A stretch of 64,000 nt of DNA, taken from the NCBI GenBank assembly GCA_016648135.1, contig JADDOH010023665.1, positions 310,001-374,000 on the forward strand, given 5' to 3'. Origin of the DNA: Agrypnia vestita (Eukaryota; Arthropoda; Insecta; Trichoptera; Phryganeidae). Positions within the stretch are counted from its first letter, which is position 1. Each line of letters opens with the position of its first letter. Positions 20,944 through 31,438 of the stretch are shown piece by piece. Made by a program: the position numbers and the translations under genes. The notes beneath the pieces were generated by a model that saw only the letters and a list, made by a program, of their open reading frames with translations, searched no databases and had not been told where the DNA came from.

Positions 20944-21479
20944 TATTTAAAATTATTTTTTCCAGATTAAAATTCAACATAATTTTTTGAATGCTGAAAG
21001 AGAATGAATAGTGCAACTGGACTTGACGAAAGTTCAGAGGACACTAAAAAGTATTTTTCGCAAGAAAGAAAAGCCGAAAAAGGGGGATAAATAATAAAAA
21101 GTACGGCAAGCTTGATTAGAGTTTTTTTGAGATGGTTAGTCTCGGATCCCCAACGCGCACGCGCGCCTTGTGTTACGAAGGAGAACATTCCACGAAATTC
21201 CAGGTTAACGAACCATACAACAAAACACTCAATGATCCTGCTTTCTGCAAATGTCGTCACATCGTAATTTGAAAATATTATTATATAATACGTTTAAATG
21301 TGGAAAACAATTTACCTGAAATTTATTTATCGGCTTACCGAAAACCGGTAATACATGCTTTAGTTTTTATGTAAGTTCTGTAATCTATTATTTCCATCAG
21401 AGAATTTGTGTTAGGAAAATGTGATCTCATTAATATATTTATTTTAGTTAGCCATGCAGACTTAAAAGATTTTAATGCA
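20944..21479. other. No recognisable gene
   Basis: Mixed AT-rich sequence. 20967-21260 is open on the minus strand for 97 codons but shows no motif. The left end of the following TTAA-type element could not be located here. Confidence 0.3.
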
Positions 21480-22571
21480 TTTACTTAAAGTACAATATTT
21501 CATAAATATTCTGTGAAAATTTCAAGTTGATCCGATGAACGGTTCTAACGATATCCTACAATAACTGTAGGGCCTTCTTACAGATAGCGTACGGCAACTG
21601 CCATGGAGCAGTCCATACCTGAATAATTCGAAGAATAATTAATCCTCGATTATATTTAGCTATTATTTTAACCGGTCGGATGCCGCGCAACCTCACGCAC
21701 GATTGCTGTTTATTAGACACTTTTTGCGATGGTTATATTCATGTAAAAATCAACCATTTTTAACTAAGAAGTTGCAGTTTCTGGTTTCTCAATATACAGA
21801 CTTAATAATTACTTGTATAATAATGACTCATTAGCTATGAAAATAAGTAACGAAATCTACAGTCAGAAATGTACGCACATGTTTATCGAATAAAACCATG
21901 GAAGCAATAACACATAAGATATTCATCCGTATTCTGAAAATAACAATGTCTGGATCTTTAAGATCTTTATCCCAACACTTAATAGACGATAATAAAAATT
22001 AAAAATGTCCGGAGCGGATTTTGTAATTCTACGGCTCAAATACACTGTATTAAAAGATGATATAAGAAAGATTGTTTCTTACAAACGTATTAATTTCTTC
22101 ATCCACAGCGTCCAGATGAAATATCATGGCTAAACTTGTCATGACCGCGTTTTCGCGTATTCAAATCTTCTCATCTTGACATTTTAATGCGACGAGTTTA
22201 ATGCGCGGTTCGAAGATGACATTTGGAATGATTTTTTGTCCGGCAAGTGAGGTTACTTGACAAATAGGACTCGTTCATTCATTCAAAAAATTGAGATATA
22301 ACCAATGATAAACTTTAAAAATCCATAAACGCAGGGGAAATAGGCCGAATTCGCATACGTGTCTAGGGAGCGCACATCTGATCAGCGCACCCTACCGGTT
22401 AAAGGCATAAACTGTACACAATTTACATCATAGTTGTATTTTCAGACTTTAGACCCATTAGGGTAAATTAAATTTAGATTTAGTGGCAGTGAAACTGAGC
22501 AGTCGATAGTTAGATAGTCGATAGAGGTAGTTGAAACAATCGAGCTTGATAACTAGGTTCAGAATCAATAT

Positions 22572-23242
22572 TGTAACGAAATTGCAAAAGAAATTACGTA
22601 CAGATCCCATCGTAATGTCAATGATGACAATAACATAGAAGCCTCTATCTAGCACAGTCTCTCGTATTATCTACAGCATTCGGGAAGCGTCTACAAACAC
22701 CTGGAACAGCCTAGAAGCGACGCGAACCTTCTCCTAAACACTATTCAATAATCAAGGAGGTTCGACAATCCAGTTTTTGGGTATAAATAGTGCGGATCGA
22801 GGTCGCCGCGAAGTTTTGTTTTAACAGATCGTTCGGTGCGTAATGGGCAGCGGACGAAGGCCAGGTGTGCCCAGTCGTGAATTGCGAAGCGACAAATATC
22901 GAGCGAAATAATCGGGCGAGTACTTACTTTAATGGCGAAATAAATAAATGCGATAAATTCTACGTGCAAGAATTGAATGTAATACAAGTGATAAATAGAG
23001 TGCTCTACAATATATAAATAGATGCGACAAATACTACGTGCGAGAATTGACTACACGTGATAAATAGGAGTGTTACCCAGCGATAATAAAGTGTTCAAAT
23101 ACGTGTAATACATTGCGAAATAAGTTAATTTAAAGAATAGCGTTAAGTATATTTCGTGTAAAGTCATGTTGTCCATTTAATAATTAATAGCTAATTAATT
23201 TCCAGTGTTTTCATTTGCCTCTCGCAGCCACGACACGTGACA
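22572..23242 (+). mobile_element. Solo LTR of a Gypsy-like retrotransposon, 4-bp duplication ATAT
   Basis: It starts TGTAACGAAATTGC and ends GCAGCCACGACACGTGACA, with TG...CA ends and ATAT on both sides (22568-22571, 23243-23246). It has a TATA box, a transcription-start-like region (CAGATCGTTCGGTGCG near 22825-22840) and AATAAA signals downstream. The same termini and the same target appear at 56390-56954 on the other strand. The internal retrotransposon sequence is missing, as expected after recombination between LTRs. 'Gypsy-like' rests on LTR structure and a 4-bp duplication only. Confidence 0.75.
22781..22790 (+). promoter_or_regulatory. TATA box of the solo LTR
   Basis: GTATAAATAG lies about 45-55 bases before CAGATCGTTCGGTGCG, an arrangement repeated in the LTR-like fragment near 27033-27085 (GTATAAATAC, then GACAGATCGTTACCGTGCG). 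Confidence 0.5.
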
Positions 23243-23374
23243 ATATTTTTATTCAAAAATTTATTGAAAATTACTTAAAATATAGTGTAAAAACTTGGTA
23301 TTACTTATTAAATCAAAAACAGTTCAAAAAATCTTGAAAACATATTTTTTACGCCTCTGACTACACACAACTCC

Positions 23375-23730
23375 GTGAAATGAAACGATAAAATCCGAGT
23401 CCACCCGCGACCCGGGATTTGCCACAATATGTCGTAAAGTCATAATCCTCAGAGGTGTATTCAGAAAATAAACGTGCACTGAGAAATATAGGGATACCGA
23501 CATGCGACCCGAAGAAAAAACACACAAAAAAGGACCCCGAGCGTGAACCTCGAGCGATATTTTTCACAGCGGTAAGGGCAAGGCGAAGGTCTAAACGAAT
23601 AAAGGCGGATTCGCACTGAAGGAAAACGGGAACGGGAACGTAAAAGAAACGCGAAGCGTATCATTGCTCGCCTTTCGCCGATAACATAATAGAATAGTGA
23701 CGGACTTTCTCTTTTTACACAAACTAACAA
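23375..23730. other. Nothing recognised
   Basis: This stretch gives several overlapping minus-strand open frames (23324-23945), but none shows a known motif or a consistent start, and they overlap the plus-strand LINE that begins near 23731. Confidence 0.3.
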
Positions 23731-24300
23731 ATGAACAACGATAACCAAACAGCGGAATTGCCAAGACAATATTTGCATTTTGGCAAATATATCTTCGAGA
23801 ACAAAGAAATCCCAATTAGCCTAAAAAGAAAAGCCTTTGAATCATGCATACTGCCATTGGTGACGTATGGAGTGGAGACTATGGCCCTTACAAAGAAAAG
23901 TGTAGAAAAGCTCAAATGCACGCAACGATCCATGCAGAGATCCATGCTTGGAGTAAGCCTAAGAGAATTAGAAATGACGAAATTAGGCGCAGAACTAGAA
24001 TAGTGGATATCATAGATCGTGTAGCGAAGCTAAAATGGCAATGGGCAGGACATTTTGCAAGGCAGGATGCTACAAGATGGCCTCCCAGAGTTTTGAAATG
24101 GAGACCTTGGGAGAATATAAGAGGATCGGAAGACCTCAAAAGAGATGGGCCGAGATATAGCCGCTGTGCCGAAAGAAATGGCTACAATTAGCAAACAACA
24201 AGGAAGGATGGAAAAGGAAGGAAGAGCCCTATATCCAGCAGTGGAGAGACGAAGACTGATGATGAAGAAGAAGAATTTAATGATCTATCGACTGTCCTCA
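23731..24300 (+). pseudogene. LINE C-terminal remnant (RTE-like)
   Basis: 23731-24003 encodes KEIPISLKRKAFESCILPLV, TYGVETMALTKKSVEKLKCT and QRSMQRSMLGVSLRE. After a frameshift near 23960, RNDEIRRRTRIVDIIDRVAK, LKWQWAGHFARQDATRWPPR follows. The last frame gives NNKEGWKRKEEPYIQQWRDED before the stop. This series is a common insect LINE signature. The 58250-58380 fragment is the tail of the same family (EAYIQQWRETG). No palm motifs remain. Confidence 0.75.
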
Positions 24301-25129
24301 ACTACTAGAACGTACCTGCTTGCGTGTTCCGTCTCGAATAACTAGAAGTCATGCAGGTTTTGCCGTGGAATTTTCTTCTATTTCTTGAATTCCCCACTGT
24401 AAAGGCTTCCTAGACCAGCAAACAGATACGAGCAACTGGACGTATTTGCCAATAATTGTATATTATTAAAACATGTATTAAAAGGTATATTGAAAGATTA
24501 CTAGTATTTGTCGAATTGGACTTAATAATTGATTTGTATTTGTATGTATATTTTTTATTAAATTATGACTTTCAAAGCTTGTGCTATATCTTTTCACTCT
24601 ACATTATTACTTTTTTTTAAATTTCTAGAATATTATGTTTTTCTTATGCTTCTGCTTTTTATATACTTGCTTTTTACTTTATATTATATTTATCTTTATA
24701 TACTTGTACCTGTATTTTAAGTATTTTCTTTCCACTTTATGTCATTATTATGCTTACATGTTATAATTTTTTTTCTTTAAACTATATATTCTGTTAATGT
24801 ACACTCTACCTATCTGTTGTAAAAGCCCTAAAGGGCGTTAATTAATAAATAACATACAAAATGGAACGTAACATCAGTGCAAACAGCGTAAACAGGAATA
24901 TATTACTGGCAAAGTAAGCTAGACAAGTTACGAGCGTGAAATTCCAACAAAAAGTATAAAAATTCTTGCTAGTCATAAAAATAACGTTTTGCCGTGAATT
25001 ACCTTATGTTACGTATATGGTACGGGAAAAATGTTTTTTAATGGTAAATAGCAGTACAGAATCATTGGCGTTAATGTGATTGATACTGAATATGTAGGGT
25101 ACAAAAGCAAAGGCAAGCTATATCAAAAA
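24301..25129. other. AT-rich, 3'-UTR-like sequence
   Basis: 24480-24860 is T-rich with short TTTATAT/TACTTTAT motifs and ends AAAGCCCTAAAGGGCGTTAA plus TTAATAAATAA. The short AAGCCCTAAAGGGCGTT hairpin before an AATAAA-rich end resembles the 3' ends of Jockey/CR1-type LINEs, such as the one near 36600-36760. Nothing coding is seen. Confidence 0.35.
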
Positions 25130-25622
25130 AAATCGAGATTATTTTGTAAACATCATCATCATCTTCATCCCCTTGTCCAAGGGGACCAAAGAGTGGACAA
25201 GGCGCTTCCATATTCCCCTGTCTTGCGCTGCTCCCGCTTGAGTCAAACATTTTGTTTTCATACACATTTATTTGTTGCTTCTCTCAGCTTAATCTGGGGC
25301 GACCCAACGGTCGTCTTCCTTCCGGGGTTGCCAAGAAGATTATTTTTGGCTTTCGTTCCTCTGGCATTCTGAGCACACATCCAAGCCACCTCATTTGTGA
25401 TTTTTCTATATGGAGGAGTAGTGGCTCCATGCCGAGTGTGTGCCTTATGTCGGCACTTCTTACTCTGTCCATCAGTGTGACTCCGCTACCCCCCTTAGAA
25501 AACTCATCTCGGCAGCCTGGACCCTTGCTCTCACTCTCGCCGTCAGGATGCAAATTTGATGGCCATAATATTAGGGTGGGCCTGAATTGAGTTACATTGT
25601 CATACTCATCTTCCAAATACAA
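25130..25622 (-). pseudogene. LINE C-terminal remnant and 3' tail
   Basis: The minus strand from 25622 encodes GVTLMDRVRSADIRHTLGME, IEKSQMRWLGCVLRMPEERK and ATPEGRRPLGRPRLSWGD-type sequence. A last frame gives RKTGEYGSALSTLWSPW and a (GAT)n tail at about 25147-25160. RWxGHVxRM-like and GRRPxGRP blocks are typical LINE post-palm motifs. Other 3' ends of this family are at 12585-12770 and 20150-20262. Confidence 0.7.
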
Positions 25623-25756
25623 TTGTAAAATTAATCACTGAAAAAGATCATCGTTTCAATCACAATTTTTCAGATACACACAATCACAATCGTCAGGATT
25701 GTGACACCAGCATTAATAATTATATAACGATATTTTTAGAAACTGAATCATGTTGA

Positions 25757-26208
25757 TTAGCCTGTTGTAGTGGTCATGACGCCCAGTGATGAGGTGGTCG
25801 GTGGTTCGAGCTCCATTCCTGGACACAAGCAAGTTAGCCCATATAAAAACTAACCCATAAAAAACAAGTTTTTATTATATTCCCTTTCTCATTGAATCAG
25901 GTTTCGTGCCTACTGCACGCGTTACTACGCGGGGTCATTACTCATTTGTATTGATTCCAATTTGAAAAAACCGTTTAAATTTCGAAAAATCCAAAATTAT
26001 ACTATAATTATTAAATTTTTAAACGAAAATTTGTTAGATCATTTTTATCGTCGCCACAAGTCTGCCTGCAGAGTTTCAGCTCAATGGGATCACGAGAAAA
26101 GGGTTAAAAATCGATCCAAAGTTTTTCCGGCAGACGCTACGAGAAGAAAGGGAGTAAAAATAGTAAGAATATTGCTGTGACACGTATTACTTGTGCGTCC
26201 ATATAAAA
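25757..26208 (+). mobile_element. tRNA-derived SINE split by a family A repeat
   Basis: 25757-25849 has a Pol III promoter-like head: GTTGTAGTGGTCATGACGCC (box A region) and GGTGGTTCGAGCTCC (box B), then ACAAGCAAGTTAGCCC. The body resumes after the family A repeat at 26161-26208 with TAGTAAGAATATTGCTGTGA and CACGTATTACTTG. The intact order is seen in the SINE at 45981-46170. It is a retroposon, not a working tRNA. Confidence 0.6.
25850..26160 (+). repeat. Family A repeat, copy 3, nested in a SINE
   Basis: It runs CTAACCCATAAAAAACAAG, TATTCCCTTTCTCATTGAAT, TTTCAGCTCAATGGGATCA, AAATCGATCCAAAGTTTTT to GAAAGGGAGTAAAAA. Both borders are sharp against the SINE, which makes this the best copy for defining the family's ends. 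Confidence 0.7.
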
Positions 26209-26254
26209 TAACAAACATGTTAGCAATTATCCCCTTCACCATAGTACCTACAAT

Positions 26255-26404
26255 ATATGTGGGGTATAAAAGCAAATGCAGCAATATCCAAAAAATTAAA
26301 AAAAAAAAATGCCATCACCGAGGATTATTAATTTAATGTACTTAATTCTAGATTTGATGTATTTATCCCTTCTTTATAGGCTTTGCTTTTATACCCCACA
26401 AATG
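26255..26404. mobile_element. Family B miniature, complete
   Basis: TATGTGGGGTATAAAAGCAA at the left and TTGCTTTTATACCCCACAAA at the right are inverted. It is about 150 bp and non-coding. The inner GCAATATCCAAAA and TCACCGAGGATTA blocks match the copies at 15577 and 19345. Confidence 0.6.
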
Positions 26405-26859
26405 TAATAATTCATCTTACATTTCTGATGTCTTAACAAATTTTACCACTCTCCTTGAATAAATTTAATTATCTCCGTTAATTAAAATCTTTTCACTTGT
26501 AATAAAAATCTTGTTCAACAAAAATTCACAACACTATTCTTTCTGTATACGTGAAGTATATAAATCTCATTAAGGCCATTACCACTTTTTAAATATAATC
26601 TATTAAACAATGCTACATGCTCAAAGGAAGTTAACAATGAAATGTCCGTTGTTGTATATATCGTATATAAATGCCTTTCAGTCGCAGCTGCGTGTGACAA
26701 TGGATGAATTAATAAGCTATTAACAACATTTTTATAACATTACATTACGTTTAATCATATCATTTGTCATAATTACAGCGACGACTCACTGGCTTTTCAC
26801 GTAATCCACGTTACAGATTTAATTAGTATCTATTATTTCTTTAATTATACTATTATCTC
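26405..26859. other. No recognisable gene
   Basis: AT-rich, no tail, TIR or coding similarity seen. Confidence 0.3.
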
Positions 26860-27130
26860 GGAATGGCAAGCAAAAAAGAATTTACGCACTGTCAGAATTC
26901 CTATCATAACACCATCCACCATCCATAACACTATCGAAACATCGAGAACGGCCTATAACAATGTAGGGTTTTCTACAACCCTCTCCTAAACACCAGAACA
27001 ATCTAGAAAGTACGAAAATACCAGCATTTTCGTGTATAAATACGGCGCCAGCCGCGGCGCAAAGGTGGTCGTGTTTGACAGATCGTTACCGTGCGAAGTC
27101 GGCCGCAAGCCGCCAGATGTATGGTGTCAC
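26860..27130 (+). mobile_element. Gypsy-like LTR fragment
   Basis: CAACCCTCTCCTAAACACCA, GTGTATAAATACGGCG and TTTGACAGATCGTTACCGTGCG align in order with CCTTCTCCTAAACACTATTC, GGTATAAATAGTGCGG and TTAACAGATCGTTCGGTGCG of the solo LTR at 22572-23242. Neither end was placed. It may be a related LTR subfamily. Confidence 0.45.
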
Positions 27131-27149
27131 AATGTAGAGGGGTATTCTT

Positions 27150-27330
27150 GAAGTATGACCTAAAATTCCTATTAAAAATACTGCGTAACGCAAGCGTTGA
27201 CGGCGCCAGGAACAGAAGACGGCCGCAAAAGACGAGGCGTGACCAGACTAAGGAAGGTAGTCCTATTAGGAGCCTCGACAATCGTCGTGTGAAGATGTAT
27301 GACAAAGTAAGTAAGTAAGCAATCAAGTAA
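27150..27330 (+). mobile_element. LINE 3' end with (GTAA)n tail
   Basis: NASVDGARNRRRPQKTRRDQ and PIRSLDNRRVKMYDK match NASVDGDRKRGRPRKTWRD and PVRSLNNRRACV of the LINE at 55645-56110. It ends in AAGTAAGTAAGTAAG, with the final part of the coding region deleted. Confidence 0.65.
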
Positions 27331-27884
27331 ACAAGCAAATGAACGGAGAAGCATACTGTCAAAAGTTAATGTGTTAAGGAGGCGGTAAAGCTTCAAAATA
27401 CGGGAATAAATAGAACATACTGTTTAAAATCATCTCTTTATATGAATAAAAAGCGTTTTAAAATCAACAAAAAACGTAAAAATTTCTTGCAAATTTAAAA
27501 CATTATAACTTTATTGATATTGAATATTTTTTAATTTCCTTAGTAAGGATTCTAGATAATGAAGTATACTTTACTCGTATAATAAAACATATGCGTACTC
27601 ATAAATACCTATTCATTAAAACTGCGCCGCCTAGAACACTAAAAACGATTTTTTTGATCGCGGCCTGTCGATTAATGCTTATATTTTCTAAATTATTGTA
27701 ATTAATGTTCAGTTTATTGCTTTTATATAAGAACAAAGGTTCTATCTAAGTTATTGCCCCCAAAAAATTGCAGTCTAGAATATATATAAATGAATGAATA
27801 ATAAATTCATTCAGGATATAAATGAATAATAAAAGCTACATTTTCGTAAAAAAACGTCGAAATGAAGAAAATGATGACTAAATA
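27331..27884. other. No gene; end of an unidentified repeat
   Basis: 27815-27865 (ATATAAATGAATAATAAAAG, ACATTTTCGTAAAAAAAC) matches 14-60 of this window, so both belong to one repeat family whose limits I cannot see. The remainder is AT-rich. Confidence 0.35.
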
Positions 27885-29181
27885 TTAGGTCCTTACATAT
27901 GAAATTGACGTTTAGTATGGGAGGTACATAAAGCCGATTTTTTATTATTATAATATATTTATTTAATCAAAGTATGTACCATTGCTATCTATGCACTTTT
28001 GCCATCTCATAGGTAGTTCATCGATCCCTTTACTAAAAAAACCATTCGGACGGGAATCAATAAAATCTTTGAAGGCGGTTTGGACTGCCCCATGGGAGTT
28101 GAATTTTTTCCTTTGCAAGAAGTTATCCAAATTTCGAAAAAAATGGTAATCTGTTGGGGCAAGGTCCGGAGAGTACGGTGGATGTCTTGGACATTCCAAT
28201 TGAACCTCCTCTAATTTGGTAGCCGTCTGTTGTGCAGTGTGTGGTCTAGCGTTATCATGAAGCAGCAGTGGCCTAGAGCGATTAACCAGCCTCGGTTGTT
28301 TAGCAGCTATCTTTTCCATCATGGTTTGCAGTTGCTGACAATAGACATCTGCCGTAATCGTCTGGCCAGATTTAAGAAAGCTGTAGTGAACGACACCAGC
28401 ACTATTCCACCAAACGCTCACAAGTAACTTTTTTGGAGTCAATTTTCGCTTGGGGCATGGTTTGGCTGGTTTCAGCCAGGGTTCAGGCAGGGTTCAGCCA
28501 TTGCGATGAGCGCTTCTGATTATCGTACAGGATCCACTTTTCATCACAGGTAATGATTCGATTTAAAATCCCTTCATTATTGTGCCGGTTGAGTAATGCA
28601 ACGCAGCAGTCAACGCGCGTTTGTTGATTTGCTTCACTCAATTCGTGAGGTACCCACCTTTCAAGCTTTTTCACCTTACAATTTGCTTCAAGTGGATTAA
28701 AACAGTTTTATCACTAACACCGCAGCCTGCAGCTAACTCGGATGTGGTTTGCGATGGATCCGCTTCCACAATAGCCTTCAATTCTTCATTATCAACTTGG
28801 TCTCCGGCCGTCCACGGGGCTTGTTCTGCAGGTCGAAATTTCCAGAACGAAAACGTTGGAACCAAAAACGCACTGTGTTTTCTTTTGCGGCACCGTCGCC
28901 ATACACATCATTAATCCTTCGAGCCTTTTCTGCAGTACTGGTGCCACGGTGGAACTCGTACTCGTAAATAACGCGATATTTCAAGTTTTTCATTTTGTAA
29001 ACTGAGTGACGCAAAGAAAAAAACAATTGAGGAAAAAACAAATGAATTATAATTTTCAAAACACAAATACATAAGTAAATAGTTGTATAAATTTGGATTT
29101 GGAATTCCTAACCAAAGAGAAGATATTTGAGATCAAATTTGCCAGTACGGCAAAACGTCAATTTCATATGTAAGGACCTAA
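27885..29181 (-). mobile_element. Mariner element (cecropia-like), copy 1
   Basis: TTAGGTCCTTACATATGAAA begins the left end and the right end is its reverse complement; about 29 bp match. TA flanks both sides (27883-27884, 29182-29183). It is full length at 1297 bp, with one transposase gene on the minus strand that is frameshifted in its first half. Confidence 0.9.
27963..28993 (-). pseudogene. Mariner transposase, frameshifted N-terminal half, intact C-terminal half
   Basis: The probable start is the ATG at 28993 (MKNLKYRVIYEYEF). The helix-turn-helix domain is spread over three frames (28993-28778, 28865-28671, 28674-28483). After a small insertion near 28470-28490 the catalytic part reads on to the stop at 27963: LLLHDNARPH carries the second Asp, APTDYHFF the third, with 34 residues between them, the DD34D spacing of mariner. 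ITCDEKW (first Asp) is in the preceding frame. WQKCIDSNGTYFD is the usual C-terminus. Similarity of WVPHEL, CDEKWILYDN and YSPDLAPTDYHFF to Hsmar1-type transposases places it near the cecropia subfamily. As it stands no full protein can be made. Confidence 0.85.
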
Positions 29182-29183
29182 TA

Positions 29184-29539
29184 ATTAATTAATTGCATGA
29201 CGTGGTAGAAGAGACCCCAACATACATAGTCAGCTGATGGTCTACTATTAAGACATCACCTTTATTGTAGATATTACTTCCGTTTCCGTTCAATACTGTG
29301 AATTGGACTTTACTTCTGATTGGTTAATAAAGCAGCTGTGTTCGCCAGCGGGAGAGGTTTACGAGCACGCAATATCACGATAATTTATCGCTGGAAATAT
29401 TATATTCCCGATACTTTTTCTCGCGAGTAACAGGAGCCAGGACGGCGATAAAAGGAGAACGCTGCACGGGAACAATGGAGCGATAAATATTGTATTTGCT
29501 TTCGTTTCGTGTTTGGTTTTCCTCGCTCGGAACAGAATT
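29184..29539. other. Probably single-copy DNA between two insertions
   Basis: No terminal repeats, tails or coding similarity. It is bounded by mariner copy 1 and by the target duplication of the Penelope insertion. Confidence 0.3.
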
Positions 29540-29582
29540 ATGTTAGTTCAAAAAAAATAAATTATTATTTTATTTGTATATA

Positions 29583-30867
29583 TTAGGTCCTTACATATGA
29601 AATTGGCGTATAGTATGGGAGGAACATAAAGCCGATTTTTTTTTATTATAATATATTTATTTAATCAAAGTATGTACCATTGCTATCTATGCACTTTTGC
29701 CTTCTCATAGGTAGTTCATCGATCCCTTTACTAAAAAAACCATTCGGACGGGAATCAATAAAATCTTTGAAGGCGGTTTGGACTGCCCCATCGGAGTTGA
29801 ATTTTTCCTTTGCAAGAAGTTATCCAAATTTGGAATAAAATGGTAATCTGTTGGGGCAAGGTCCGGAGAGTACGGTGGATGTCTTAGACATTCCAATTGA
29901 AGCTCCTCTAATTTGGTAGCCGTCTGTTGTGCAGTGTGTGGTCTAGCGTTATCATGAAGCAGCAGTGGCCTAGAGCGATTAACCAGCCTCGGTTGTTTAG
30001 CAGCTAGCTTTTCCATCATGGTTTGCAGTTGCTGACAATAGACATCTGCCGTAATCGTCTGGCCAGATTTAAGAAAGCTGTAGTGAACGACACCAGCACT
30101 AGTCCACCAAACGCTCACAAGTAACTTTTTTGGAGTCAATTTTCGCTTGGGGCATGGTTTGGCTGGTTCGGCAGGGTTCAGCCATTGCGATGAGCGCTTC
30201 CGATTATCGTACAGGATCCACTTTTCATCACAGGTAATGATTCGATTTAAAATCCCTTCATTATTGTGCCGGTTGAGTAATGCAACGCAGCAGTCAACGC
30301 GCGTTTGTTGATTTGCTTCACTCAATTCGTGAGGTACCCACCTTTCAAGCTTTTTCACCTTACCAATTTGCTTCAAGTGGATTAAAACAGTTTTATCACT
30401 AACACCGCAGCCTGCAGCTAACTCGGATGTGGTTTGCGATGGATCCGCTTCCACAATAGCCTTCAATTCTTCATTATCAACTTTGGTCTCCGGCCGTCCA
30501 CGGGCCTTGTTCTGCAGGTCGAAATTTCCAGAACAAAAACGTTGGAACCAAAAACGCACTGTGTTTTCTTTTGCGGCACCGTCGCCATACACACCATTAA
30601 TCCTTCGAGCCGTTTCTGCACCACTGGTGCCACGGTGGAACTCGTACTCGTAAATAACGCGATATTTCAAGTTTTTCATTTTGGAAACTGAGTGACGCAA
30701 AGAAAAAAACAATAGAGGAAAAAACAAATGAATTATAATTTTCAAAACACAAATACATGAGTAAATAGCTGTATAAATTTGGATTTGGAATTCCTAACCA
30801 AAGAGAAGATATTTGAGATCAAATTTGCCAGTACGGCAAAACCCCAATTTCATATGTAAAGACCTAA
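29583..30867 (-). mobile_element. Mariner element (cecropia-like), copy 2
   Basis: The left end is TTAGGTCCTTACATATGAAA; the right end reversed is TTAGGTCTTTACATATGAAA. TA lies on both sides (29581-29582, 30868-30869). At 1285 bp it is nearly full length and closely similar to copy 1 about 400 bases away, in the same orientation. Confidence 0.9.
29705..30679 (-). pseudogene. Mariner transposase with late frameshift
   Basis: The ATG at 30679 gives MKNLKYRVIYEYEFHRGTSG; the frame is open further upstream but only through non-ATG codons. In order: helix-turn-helix region with YGDGAAKENTVRFWFQRF and ARGRPETK linker, KLERWVPHEL, ITCDEKWILYDN (first Asp), LLLHDNARPH (second), APTDYHFIPN (third), D34D spacing kept. 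Just after, at about 29815, one T fewer than in copy 1 shifts the frame, so the last 45 or so residues, including the WQKCIDSNGTYFD end, are replaced by an unrelated tail. All three catalytic Asp residues remain, but the C-terminal helix region is lost; activity is unlikely. Confidence 0.85.
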
Positions 30868-30898
30868 TATATACCTATCTACTTTTATATGAGTAATT

Positions 30899-30941
30899 CC
30901 ACCGGCATGTTTCAGAAATTACCATTCCATAATCAGGGTGT
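30899..30941 (-). ncRNA. Hammerhead-like motif with mutated core
   Basis: Minus strand: ACACC, CTGATTA (G to T at the invariant G of CTGANGA), TGGAATGGTAATTTCT, GAAAC, ATGCC, GGTGG. Stem I and the GAAAC box are present; the G change should abolish cleavage. It is the left partner of the motif at 31398-31438. Confidence 0.65.
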
Positions 30942-31068
30942 TGTATAACTGTCAAAAAAACAGAATGAGATGTATTTTGTTACTTGTTTTTTAAATTATT
31001 TGAAAAATTATTTTTTAAAGTTCTTGATTACTCACAATTATTGGAAAAAATTTTAGAATTGAACATTT

Positions 31069-31267
31069 CAGATGTCTGAATAATCATGGTTTTTCTGAAT
31101 TTTCAATTCATTTATTAGAAAATGATCACGGTTTTGATAAAAATTTAGGACTTTTTATTTTACACATAAATAATTTTGGTCTGAAATTGAATAATTCAGA
31201 ATCAATAGAAATTAGTGAAGCAAAATATTATTAATAATCAATTAAATTTAACTACTAGCCCAATTCT
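31069..31267 (+). pseudogene. Penelope endonuclease C-terminal fragment
   Basis: A frame through NNHGFSEFSIHLLENDHGFD, LGLFILHINNFGLKLNN to LTTSPIL, closely matching 52225-52500 (minus). A deletion in SKACKSKQNIINN shortens it, and it ends abruptly at the arm sequence AATTGCGAGTAATC. Confidence 0.65.
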
Positions 31268-31397
31268 AATTGCGAGTAATCCAATAATTGCGAGTAATCA
31301 AGAACTTCAGTAACAATATTTTAAAATGATTTTTCAAATAATTTAGAAAAACAAGAAACAAAAGACATTTAATTCTGATATTTTGACAGATATACAA

Positions 31398-31438
31398 CAC
31401 CCTGATGATGGAATGGTAATTTCTGAAACATTTTGGTG
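31398..31438 (+). ncRNA. Hammerhead ribozyme-like motif
   Basis: CACC, CTGATGA (31402-31408), TGGAATGGTAATTTCT, GAAAC (31425-31429), ATTTT, GGTG. Core boxes are canonical and stem I is perfect, but stem III has decayed from ACATGT to ACATTT, so the cleavage site context is altered. Confidence 0.65.

Larger units (their letters stand above)
21480..23374. mobile_element. Degraded relative of the TTAA element at 42732-43977, split by a solo LTR
   Basis: Matches in the same order: GAAAATTTCAAGTTGATCCG, TAACTGTAGGGCC, TTTAGTGGCAGTGAAAC with AGCAGTCGATA, then after the LTR TTACTTAAAATATAGTGTAA, TTCAAAAAATCTTGAAAAC and GCCTCTGACTACAC. The right terminus (CTGACTACACACAACTCCGTGA) is a decayed CTGACTACACGTAACCCCTTAA. 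The left terminus is not recognisable. The solo LTR at 22572-23242 is nested in it. Confidence 0.6.

Noticed and set aside
23324..23945. Several overlapping minus-strand frames of 67-105 codons
   Set aside because: They overlap one another in different frames and also overlap a recognisable plus-strand LINE; no motif supports them.
27963..30867. Active mariner transposase
   Set aside because: Copy 1 is frameshifted in its DNA-binding half and copy 2 loses its C-terminus, so neither copy alone encodes a complete enzyme.
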